From the NCBI GenBank assembly GCA_019009955.1, contig CM032233.1, forward strand, positions 84,248,501 through 84,312,500: a DNA stretch of 64,000 nt. The letters are read 5' to 3'. Below the pieces are notes generated by a model. It searched no databases, was not told the origin of the DNA, and was given only the letters and a program-made list of their open reading frames with translations. The DNA is from Riptortus pedestris. Lineage: Eukaryota > Arthropoda > Insecta > Hemiptera > Alydidae. Made by a program: the position numbers and the translations under genes. Shown here one piece after another: positions 11,068 to 20,922 of this stretch; the first letter of the stretch is position 1, and every line of letters begins with the position of its first letter.

Positions 11068-12045
11068 TTGCTATTGTTTCTTGGAGATTTGGTTATGCCA
11101 ATATTTCGAGATTATTAATTTTCTCTTCTTCAGGGTTGTAAAAATAAAGGCACTACTTTATATATATTGCACATTGCTATTAACCGAGAGTGTAACAAGT
11201 GGTGTTTATGTTATTTTTACTTACCAAGACTAAATATACTTAAAAACTATAGTACATAATGTATTGCACTTCTGGTTATATTAGGAATACTGGTTATAAT
11301 ATTCCCTGGTCTATAACCTACACTGAGCAGGGTCACAGCCGTATGTTTATGTATATCTATAGTTTATTGTCTTTTGTGCGTTGAACTACATAATGATTAT
11401 TATACTGCAGCTATTTTATTATGTTAAAACTGTTGTTATGTGTTGTAACAGATATTGTTATATTTTATTAAAGCTATATTTATGTTGTGTTAAAGCTATT
11501 ATGTTATTGTTATATTTTTTTTAACGCTATTCTTATGTTGTATCAAAGCTACTATGTTATAGTTATTTCATTATGTTACAACTATTATTGCTGTGTGTTA
11601 CTACAATTATTGTTATATCTTTTATCAAAGCAACCTTCCTGTTGTATTAAAGCTATTATTTTATTGTTATTCTATACATATACGGGTATATTATGGTGTT
11701 GTGAGGGTGCCCGAGTGTTATATATGTAAATATGTTTATCAGTATGGTGTAAGTCTGAATATTGTATAGTATTGAGGTTGGTTTATGTTATTATGTTACA
11801 GTATATGGTGTTGAGTTTGTCAATGCCTGATTTTTTTGTTACATATGTTTTTGTGTTGCCCTATACAAAGTGTCTCTTTGAACATTCTTTTTGTTTTTAT
11901 TGACCTCTACGTCTAATATTTGTGTTTCATTATATATGAATTGGTGGTCATCGTTAATGCTGTGTTGGACTAATGCACTGTTTTGTTCGCTTATTTTTAT
12001 GTCAGAGTGTGACCTGTTATCCTGGACCTGATGCACTGGCTTGTT
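11064..12045 (-). pseudogene. PLE fragment: 3' UTR plus end of GIY-YIG domain
   Basis: Read on the minus strand, 12045-11839 encodes the C-terminal part of the same protein as the full PLE (HSDIKI...NSALVQHSIN...QILDVEVNK). It is followed by a 3' UTR made of loosely repeated TTATGTTGTATTAAAGC-type phrases (11400-11680) and a terminal CCCTGAAGAAGAGAAAA / CTCGAAATATTGGC motif (11100-11137). It is truncated on its 5' side at the junction with the next fragment, which runs the opposite way. Confidence 0.75.
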
Positions 12046-12365
12046 TCTCCTAACACAAACACTGGTCACAAATTTGAGATAAAAATAAACAAACAGTCTA
12101 TCACAGCATTAACAATGACCACGAATTCATATACAATGAAACACAAATATTAGACATAGATGTCAATAAAACAAAAAGAATGTTCAAACAGACATATTAT
12201 ATAGCTCAACACAAAAACATATGTAACAAAAAAAAACAGACATTGACAAACTCAGCATCATATACTCTTAACATAATACCATAAACACACCTCAATACTA
12301 TACAATATTCACAATCATGCCATAATCACATACATAAAACTTGGGCACCCTCACAATCCCACAAT
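11690..12365. repeat. PLE inverted dimer U1, centre about 12040
   Basis: The left arm is minus-oriented PLE C-terminus plus proximal 3' UTR; the right arm is the same region on the plus strand. The two copies meet head to head in their GIY-YIG segments around GTGACCTGTTATCC...CTGGTCACAAATTTGAG. Arms are about 300 bp. Confidence 0.75.
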
Positions 12366-12400
12366 ATATATAATACTTATGTGTGTGTGTATATATATAT

Positions 12401-13050
12401 AATTGTGGAAACACTGCAATAATAGCTGTAGCATAGTGGAATAACAATAACATAATAGCTTTAATACAACATGAAGATGACTTTTATTATTTACACCAAT
12501 AATTGCAATTACACACAACTATAATAATTATAGCATAATAAAATAATAATGACATAGTAGCTTTAATATAACATGTCAGATTTGTTACCTATTATCCTGT
12601 TGGTGATGTACTGGCTTGTTTCACCTAAAATAAACGCTGGTCACAAATCTGACATAAAAATAAACAAACCAAACAGTGCAGTAGTCGACACACAGCATTA
12701 ACCTGGTCTATAACCTACACTGCAGGGTCAGAGCCTTACGTTCATGTATATCTATAGTTTATTGTCGTTTGTTTGTTGCACTATATTATAATTGTTATAC
12801 TGCTGCTATTATATTATGTTACAACTATTTCTATGTGTTATTACAATTATTATTATATTTTGTTAAAGCTATTTTTATGTTATATTAAAGCTACTATGTC
12901 ATTATTATTTTATTATGCTATAACTATTATAGTTGTGTGTAATTGCAATTATTGGTATAAATAATAAAAATCATCTTCATGTTGTATTAAAGCCATTATG
13001 TTATTGTTATTCCACTATGCTACAGCTATTATTGCAGTGTTTCCACAATT
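12401..13050. repeat. PLE inverted repeat U5 with about 175-bp near-identical arms
   Basis: The segment 12401-12573 and the reverse complement of 12871-13050 differ at only a few positions. The arms are PLE 3' UTR. The loop holds a short GIY-YIG piece (12574-12700, GTACTGGCTTGTTTC...GACATAAAAATAAAC) and more 3' UTR. High identity implies a recent origin or gene conversion between arms. Confidence 0.75.
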
Positions 13051-13054
13051 ATTA

Positions 13055-13108
<54 letters not shown>

Positions 13109-13837
13109 GCATAAGTTTTATATATATTGTGGGATTGTGAGGGTGCCCGAGTGTTATGTATGTGATTATGGCATGATTGTGAATATAGTATAGTATTGAG
13201 GTGTGTTTATGGTATTATATTATGGTATATTTGTCAATGTCTGTTTTTTTTTTATACATATGTTTCTGTGTTGAGCTATATAAAGTGTCTCTTTGAACAT
13301 TCTTTTTGTTTTATTGACCTCTATGTCTAATATTGGTGTTTCATTATTTATGAATTGGTGGACATTGTCAATGCTGTGTTAGACTAATGCACTGTTTTGT
13401 TTGTTTATTTTTATGTCAGATTTGTGACCAGCGTTTATGTTAGGTGAAACAAGCCAGTACATCACCAACAGAATAACAGGTCACAATCTGACGTACAAAT
13501 AAACAAATAAAACAGTGCATTAGTCCAACACAGCATTAACGATGACCACCAATTCATATATAATGAAACACAAATATTAGACATAGAGGTCAACAAAAAC
13601 AAAAAAATATTCAAAGAGACACTTTATATAGCTCAACACAAAAAACACATGTAACAAAAACACAGACATTGACAAACGTAGCGCCATATACTGTAACATA
13701 ATACCATAAACACACCTCAATACTATACAATATTCACACTCACACCATACTCATAAACATATTCACATACATAACAAATGGGCGCCCTCACAGCACCAAA
13801 ATATATATAACACTCATGCCGTGATTATTGTATATAT
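12703..13837. repeat. Segmental duplicate, copy 1
   Basis: This block (AACCTGGTCTATAACC to CATGCCGTGATTATTGTA) recurs in the same orientation at 15547-16645 with high identity. It contains a minus-oriented PLE 3' UTR, a TA array (13055-13100) and inverted dimer U2. Confidence 0.7.
13127..13810. repeat. PLE inverted dimer U2, centre about 13455
   Basis: The same head-to-head architecture as U1. The spacer between arms reads as ETSQYITNRITG codons on the plus strand (GGTGAAACAAGCCAGTACAT, 13443-13462), so the right copy starts at the GIY-YIG Gly-Glu-Thr. Arms end in GAGGGTGCCCGAGTGTTAT and its complement. Confidence 0.75.
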
Positions 13838-13838
13838 A

Positions 13839-13891
<53 letters not shown>

Positions 13892-13898
<7 letters not shown>

Positions 13899-14562
13899 GG
13901 TGTTTTGAGGGTGCCCGAGAATTATGTATGTGAATATGTTTATGAGTACAGTGTGAGTGTGAATATTGTATAGTATTGAGGTGGGTTTATGTTATTATGT
14001 TACAGTATATGGTGTTGAGTTTGTCAATGACTGTTTTTTTGTTGCATGTGTTTTTGTGTTGAGAACTATAAAGTGTCTCTTTGAACATACTTTTTGTTTT
14101 GTTGGGCTCTATGTCTAATATTTGAGTTTCATTATATATTAATTGGTGGTCATCGTTAAGGCTGTGTTGGACTAATGCACTGTTTTATTTGTTTATTTTT
14201 ATGTCAGATTGTGACCTGTTATACTGTTGGTGATGTTCTGGGTTGTTTCACCTAACATAAACGCTGGTCACAAATCTGACATAAAAATAAACAAACAAAA
14301 CAGTGCACTAGTCCAACACAGCATATACAATGACCACCAATTCATATACAATGAAGCACAAATATTAGACCAAGAGGTCAATAAAACAAAAAGAATGTTC
14401 AAAGAGACACTTTATATAGCTCAACACAAAAACAGACATTGACAAACTCAGCACCATGTACTGTATCATAATACCATAAACACACCTCAATACTATACAA
14501 TATTCACAATCACACCATAATCACGTACATAACACTCGGGCACCTTCACAATGCCACGGTAT
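13892..14562. repeat. PLE inverted dimer U3, centre about 14240
   Basis: Arms are as in U1 and U2. The right arm (14260-14442) keeps a readable HKSDIKINKQNSALVQHS frame. A TA array (13845-13890) separates it from U2 and another (14563-14585) lies to the right. Confidence 0.75.
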
Positions 14563-14582
14563 ATATATATATATATATATAT

Positions 14583-15056
14583 ATAATAATAAAAATTTAT
14601 TGGGTTGAAGCAATGATAACTGACCATACTGTGCACCATAACAAACTGGATATTCTCATTATTGACAAGACCAATAAGACTGCTGATATTATTGACATTG
14701 CAGTGCCCAATGATGAGAATATTCAAAAATCCTATGCCGAAAAGTTAAGAAAATATCAAGAATTGGCTATCAAGCTCAAAGGGGTATACAAACTGAAATC
14801 TGCCATAGTTACGCCTATTATAGTAAGTTCAAATGGACTCGTGCCAAAAACAACGATAGCAGGCACCAAGAACTTGAAACTGCCAACAGCAATTATAAAA
14901 GAAGCACAGCAAGGGGTACTTCTTGATACTGCTAGAATCGTGCGAAAATTTTTAAATTCCCCATAACATGTCACACTCACAAACTCCATATCGGTTGGAT
15001 TTTCCCCCGATATGGATTTTAATCCAGTTTTCACTGAGTATAAACCTCCCCCATAA
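14583..15056 (+). pseudogene. Nuclease-like C-terminal domain of a non-LTR retrotransposon, 5'-truncated
   Basis: An open frame runs from about 14590 through an ATG at 14613 to 14966. Visible blocks are TDHTVHHNKLDI, a DIIDIAVP strand-like motif and KYQELAIKLKGVYKL, followed by a VTPIIVSSNG segment and a IVRKFL end. This order is typical of a PD-(D/E)XK-like domain that ends many animal site-specific non-LTR retrotransposon proteins; the upstream reverse transcriptase is absent. It is unrelated to the PLE around it. ATAATAATA occurs at both boundaries (14583 and 15054), a possible target duplication within simple sequence. Confidence in the exact family is limited. Confidence 0.55.
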
Positions 15057-15059
15057 TAA

Positions 15060-15905
15060 TAATTGTGGAACCACATATCAATAATAGTTGTAACATTGTG
15101 TAATAACCATAATATAATAGCATTAATATAATATGAAGATGACTTTGATCATTTATACCAATAATTGTAATAACACACAACTATATTAGTTGTAGCATAA
15201 TAAAATAATAATGACATAGTAGCTTTAATATAACATAAAAATAGTCGTAACATAATATAATAGCAACAGTATAACAATTATAATATAGTGCAACAAACAA
15301 AAGACAATAAACTACAGATATACATGAACGTAAGGCTCTGGCCCTGCTTTGTGTAGGTTATAGACCAGGTTAATGCTGTGTGTCGACTACTGCACTGTTT
15401 GGATGGTTTATTTTTATGTCAGATTTGTGACCAGCGTTTATGTTAGTAGAAACAAGCCAGTACATCAGGTCCAGGATAATAGGTCACAAATCCGACATAA
15501 AAATAAACCAACAAAATAGTGCATTAGTCCAGCACATCATTAACCTGGTCTATAACCTACACTGAGCAGGGTCAAAGCCTTATGTTTATGTATATCCATA
15601 GTTTATTGTCTTTTGTTTGTTGCACTATATTATAATTGTTATACTGCTGCTATTATATTATGTTACAACTATTTTTATGTGTTATTACAATTATTATTAT
15701 ATTTTGTTAAAGCTATTTTCATGTTATATTAAAGCTACTATGTCATTATTATTTTATTATGCTACAACTATTATACGAATAGTTGTGTGTTATTACAATT
15801 ATTGGTATAAATGAAAAAAGTCATCTTCATGTTGTATTAAAGCTATTATGTTATTGTTATTCCACTATGTTACAGCTATTATTGCTGTGTTTCCACAATT
15901 ATTAT
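15060..15905. repeat. PLE inverted repeat U6
   Basis: Plus-oriented 3' UTR (15060-15240, from AATTGTGGAACCACAT) is mirrored by 15730-15905 (to TTTCCACAATTATT). The loop includes two facing GIY-YIG bits (15370-15530) around GACCAGCGTTTATGTTAG. It is similar to U5 but more diverged. Confidence 0.7.
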
Positions 15906-16642
15906 GATATATATATATATATATATACGCATTAGTATTATATATATTGTGGGATTGTGAGGGTGCCCGAGTGTTATGTATGTGATTATGGCATGATAGT
16001 GAATATTGTATAGTATTGAGGTGTGTTTATGGTATTATGTTATGGTATATTTGTCAATGTCTGTATTTTTTTATAAATATGTTTTTGTGTTGAGCTATAT
16101 AAAGTGTCTCTTTGAACATTCTTTTTGTTTTATTGACCTCTATGTCTAATATTGGTATTTCATTGTTTATGAATTGGTGGTCATTGTTAATGCTGTGTTA
16201 GACTAATGCACTGTTTTGTTTGTTTATTTTTATGTCAGATTTGTGACCAGCGTTTATGTTAGGTGAAACAAGCCAGTACATCACCAACAGAATAACAGGT
16301 CACAATCTGACGTACAAATAAACAAATAAAACAGTGCATTAGTCCAACACAGCATTAACGATGACCACCAATTCATATATAATGAAACACAAATATTAGA
16401 AATAGAGGTAAACAAAAACAAAAAAATATTCAAAGAGACACTTTATATAGCTCAACACAGAAAACACATGTAACAAAAACACAGACATTGACAAACGTAG
16501 CGCCATACATACCATAAACACACCTCAATACTATACAATATTCACACTCACACCATACTCATAAACATATTCACATACATAACAAATGGGCGCCCTCACA
16601 GCACCAAAATATATATAACACTCATGCCGTGATTATTGTATG

Positions 16643-16645
<3 letters not shown>
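15547..16645. repeat. Segmental duplicate, copy 2
   Basis: Direct copy of 12703-13837, offset by about 2.84 kb. The TA array inside is shorter (15908-15927), and a few short deletions (for example in the block near 16507) distinguish it. Confidence 0.7.
15947..16635. repeat. PLE inverted dimer U4, centre about 16285
   Basis: Counterpart of U2 in the second duplicate. The head-to-head junction and the GGTGAAACAAGCCAGTACAT spacer are retained. Confidence 0.75.
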
Positions 16646-16679
<34 letters not shown>

Positions 16680-16689
<10 letters not shown>

Positions 16690-17281
16690 CACTAATTGTG
16701 GAAACACATATCAATCATAGTTGTAACATTGTGGTATAACTATAACATAATAGCTTTAATACAATATGAAGGTGGATTTCATAATATATACCAATAATTG
16801 TAATAACACACAACAATAATAGTTGTAGCATAATAAAATAATAATACATAGTAGCCTTAATTTAACATGTATATAGCTTTAACAAAATATAATAATAATT
16901 GCAATAACACATAAAAATAACAATTGTAACATAATAAAATAACAAGAACATAATTGCTGTCATACAACATGAAAATAGCTTTAATAAAATATAGCAATAC
17001 TTGTAACAACACAGAACAACAGTTCTAACATAATATAATAGCAGCAGTATAATAATTATAATATAGTTTAACAAACAAAAGACAATAAACTATAGATATT
17101 CGAAAACATAAGGCTGTGACCCTGCTCAGTGTAGGTTATAGACCAGGGAAGGTTATAGCCTGTATTCCTAATGTTATTTAGGGAAAAAACAATAGATATA
17201 AAGATAACATAGACACCACCTGTTTCACTCTAGTTCAATAACAATGTAAAATATATATTTATATATATATAAATATATATA

Positions 17282-17321
<40 letters not shown>

Positions 17322-17440
17322 AAGTAGTACCTGTATTTTTACAGCCCTGAAGAAGAGAAAATAAATATTCATGAATTATTGGCATAAACTATATTTTTTC
17401 ACCAACATTGACCAAAACACCAAGAAACAATAACACCCTG
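16680..17440 (+). repeat. PLE 3' UTR to 3' end, plus orientation
   Basis: It begins AATTGTGGAAACACATATC after a TA array, runs through the phrase-like AT-rich UTR and the block around CAGTGTAGGTTATAGACC (17130-17150), and ends near 17440. It contains the terminal CCCTGAAGAAGAGAAAA motif (17341-17357) and CACCAACATTGACC. (TG)n lies at 17289-17318. The short open frames here are low-complexity shadows. Confidence 0.65.
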
Positions 17441-18194
17441 TATATATATGGTTATCAGTCTAGTTAAATGGCATTACTTACTACTTCATGTGTCTATATT
17501 TTTCTTAAGTCATGTATCAATCACATTAAGTGTTCAATTAATGTTTTAAATTTAGTTTAGTCACCATGTTTCCATCATGTAAAATTCAGAGACTGATCAA
17601 TACAAACAATCAATTCTATTTTATTTATTTGGATATTTCACTTTATTTATGCATAATTTAAAACTGAGAAACCCTTCAATTATATGAGAGTGATGAGCCA
17701 TATCAGTATAATAATGTATCAAATTTATTACCAGTCTTTGTTCTTGTTAAAAGGATTAATTATCAGCTATGCATATATATTATTTATCATATTTATATTA
17801 ATTTTAATAATTTACATGTATAATGCAATATTTATCATCATTTATACTGTACTCATGATATTGTTACCTTATCTGTGTATTATATATTATTATATGTAAC
17901 ACATTTACTATACACTATTTAGGAAAACACAAAATGAACAAATTTTGGTAATCTTACCTGAATTGTCAAAAAAAAACACAACTGGACTACGTTTAATTCA
18001 AGTCACTAAATAAGCACCACTGATTACATATACTAAAGGTTATGTGTACTGTTACCTTCATTGCCTCTATTTTGGAGGGCTAAGTAGTTGCCACATTTCA
18101 GCTTTGTTTACATTGCTCTCTTTTAGTGAATTGTTTTATTTTTTTATAGTTATTTATTTTTTCTATTGTTATAAGTGTTTTTTTTTTTTGGAAA
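17441..18194. other. Intergenic AT-rich stretch
   Basis: No repeat copy or coding signal recognised. The plus-strand open frame at 17684-17899 is Ile/Tyr-rich and looks like AT composition, not a protein. Confidence 0.4.
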
Positions 18195-18362
18195 ATGCCG
18201 AGTGATTGTGCTGTAGCAACATGTTCCAACAACCCTAGGAAATCAATGAAGTCTGTATCTTATCCCTAGGTAGTCGGCTGTTGACAAGGAGATTCGAAAT
18301 TTAATCCTGATATTTCTCGGGTTTGTTCAGAGCATTTCAGCGATAATGATTACGATTTTTTC
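18195..18362 (+). pseudogene. THAP zinc-finger domain remnant
   Basis: The ATG at 18195 opens MPSDCAVATCSNNP. In the same frame 34 codons later is KFNPDISRVCSEHF. This gives the C-x4-C...C-x2-H pattern of THAP domains, with the usual Met-Pro start, Asn after the second Cys, and SRVCSEHF. In-frame TAG (18267) and TGA (18282) interrupt the middle, and the Cys-to-Cys spacing is slightly shorter than normal. THAP domains occur in host DNA-binding proteins and in P-element-like transposases; nothing downstream tells which. It is not functional as it stands. Confidence 0.65.
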
Positions 18363-19078
18363 CTTTGTGTTGTGTTAATTACGTAGAAATATTACGATTT
18401 TTAAATGTTAACGAAGATATCTCAGTTTTAAGGAACTGTTATGTATTTATTTTTAATGGAATCTAATTTTGTACATGGTTTATTTCAACTAAAATATATT
18501 CAAATAAAGTAATTTGTATCATTTACAGACATATACCATTTTAATAATTTTGTATTCACCAAATTAATCAGAAAACGGATTATATTGATCGTATTTCAGC
18601 TGGTCGGCTCCGAGTCTTGGGTCCTAGTGACGTAGCAGGTTTGCTGCATTCTGATTGTCTATTCGCCAAATGGCCCTACCTTATATTATACGTACCTTGC
18701 TTTAAAGATATCTTCCTAGGTATATTGTCATCCTCACTGGGCTCCTTTCTCTATTCATTATTTATTTACTATAATTATTCACTTATTTTCATCTAATACA
18801 GTGATATCTCTTTTACGCTGTGAGCAGACAAAGCTGTTCCTTTCAATAGTATATGATAATTACTATTGTGTCATTCCTTGAATTTCCTCAAACGCATTCA
18901 TCACTTCATTGTTCATTGCTAGTCACATGGACTTGTCTTCTTCTTTTATCAGTACTTTCGTACACCACATTGATATTAGGTCGCCTTTAGCCTTCATTGC
19001 GTATTCCTCTCACCTTCTCTCTCTATGTTGTCCTCTCTTTCTTCCTCCCCCAGCTTGGCTTGATTATCATCATTAATT
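18363..19078. other. Intergenic, no gene seen
   Basis: Sequence of mixed composition. The part around 18600-18650 is GC-richer and contains TGACGTAG. A long pyrimidine tract (about 19010-19050, ending CCCCCAG) could act as a splice acceptor before the next frame, but this is weak. Confidence 0.35.
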
Positions 19079-19360
19079 ATGTCTTGTATAGTATCACTTC
19101 AGCACAAATTTCGCATTTTAAAGCGAACTATCAATGGTATTGCTTTGGCTGGAAAAGCCTGTTTAGACAAAGCTGAAGATAGCCTACTTTTCGAGGCCTG
19201 TTTGGAAGCTGCCACAGCTGACTTCGCCGACATACAGATATGTTGGGAACAACTTCTGGCGACACACGGCTCAATCAATACCACGCCCTCTGCTGACTGG
19301 GAAGAAATATATGACTATTGCAGGGATGAACTCATAACAACAAAATCCTACCTCATGGCC
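19079..19360 (+). pseudogene. Gag-like N-terminal fragment (possibly BEL/Pao), fused to family B
   Basis: About 93 residues from the ATG are helical in appearance: LQHKFRILKRTINGIAL, then an acidic/Ala helix and DWEEIYDYCRDELITTKSYL. This resembles the helical N-terminus of BEL/Pao-type LTR retrotransposon Gag proteins. At about 19360 the frame runs into family B repeat (KPIGNEISL is repeat-derived), so the coding fragment is truncated there. No LTR or downstream pol was seen. Family call is tentative. Confidence 0.35.
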
Positions 19361-19643
19361 GAAAAACCAATAGGAAACGAAATATCGCTATTTTTAATTT
19401 CTGGCTTCCCTTATAACCCCCACTCCTGTTCGTCTCAGAGGATATTAATATAGCCTAAAGTCTAAGTTGGGTTAGTAGTAATATACATACCAAGTTTCAT
19501 AAAATTCGGTTCAGCCGTTTATGCGTGAAAAGGTAACAAACAGACACCAAAGAAACAAAATGCAGTTATGGTGTCTTTGACATGTGAAACGAAAAGTTAT
19601 CGTGAAATTTCGTGAAAAAAATCAATGTACAGACAGAGGTTAC

Positions 19644-19655
<12 letters not shown>
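19358..19655 (+). repeat. Family B repeat copy B8, 3' part only
   Basis: From AACCAATAGGAAACGAAAT through the ATTCGGTTCAGCCGTT block and CAAACAGACACC to ACAATTTTATATATATA. A long TA array (19651-19708) follows. It has less of the (CAAA)n tract than other copies. Confidence 0.8.
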
Positions 19656-19709
<54 letters not shown>

Positions 19710-19711
<2 letters not shown>

Positions 19712-20922
19712 GTTGATGTTTTCGACCTAAATATTGTGTTATATTTTATATATGGTGTGTGTAATTCTTTTCTGAGTTTTGGTCAATGTTGGTGAAATAA
19801 ATCTTAGTTTATGCCGATATTTCGAGAATCATTATTTTTCTTCTTCAGGGCTGTAAAATTACAGGTACTACTTTATAATATTGCACATTGTTATTACACA
19901 TTATTGTAAAAGGGTGTTTTTTTCTTATTATTACTTACCAAGACTAAAGATACCTACAAACTATTATACATGGTTATTGCACTAGGACTAGGGTTATAGT
20001 AACCTTCCTTGTTTTGTTTACACAGCAGGGTCACAGCCTTTTGTATGTTTTGTATATTTATAGTATATTGTCTTTGTTTGTTGAACTATATTATAATATT
20101 TGTACTGTAGTTGTTATATCATGATAGAACTATTTTTATGTGTTTAAACAATTATTGCTATAATTTGTTAAAGCTATCTTCATGTTGTGTTAAGATTATT
20201 ATGTTATTGTCGCATATTATTTTACAATAGTTATTGCTATGTACTATTACAATTATTGCTGTTTTATTAAATCTATGTTATTGCCACTTATATTATTTTA
20301 CAGCAGTTATTGTTATGTACTATTACAATCATTGCCATGTTATTTTAAATTACAATTATTGTTGTGTTATATTAAAGTTATTCCTATGTTCTATCTATGT
20401 TGCTATTTTTATTCTTACATTTATTATGTTATAACAACCATTCCTGTGTGTTACTACAATCATTGTTATGCCATATTAAAGCTATTCTTATGTTGCACTA
20501 TAGTTAGTATATATTTTATCGAAGCCATCCCCATGTTGTGTTATAGTTATTATGCCACATTATTCTGCTCTGTTACAATTATCAATGTTATGTGCCACCA
20601 TTATTAATGTTATATATTGTTAAATCTATCTTTATGTTATATTAATCATATTATGTTGTTGTTATTTTTATGTTAAAATTATTATTCTATTATGTTACAG
20701 TTGTTAATGCTGTTTGTTGCTACAATTGTAGTTATATTTTTATCAGAGCCACCTTCTTGTTGTATTAAATCTATTAAGTTATTATGTTTTATGTATATAT
20801 ACATATACATTTATAATAATAATGATATGGGTATTATATATAATTTGGTGTTATGGGGTGCTCGAGTGTTATGTATGTGAATATATGTATGGGTATGAAT
20901 ATTGTATAGTGTTGAGGTGTGT
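19710..20922 (-). repeat. PLE 3' UTR and 3' end
   Basis: Noncoding tail of the element whose stop codon is at 20923. It contains many loosely repeated ATGTTGTATTAAAGCTATT-type phrases (20090-20790). Near its end (19815-19860) the minus strand has CAGCCCTGAAGAAGAAAAAT and TCTCGAAATATCGGC, matching the ends of the other fragments of this family. Confidence 0.7.

Noticed and set aside
17684..17899. Plus-strand membrane-like small protein
   Set aside because: Ile/Tyr/Leu composition follows from AT-rich DNA; no conserved feature.
11487..20880. Many Tyr/Leu/Cys-rich frames in PLE 3' UTRs
   Set aside because: They come from TTATGTTATT-type phrase repeats, recur in several frames and lack motifs.
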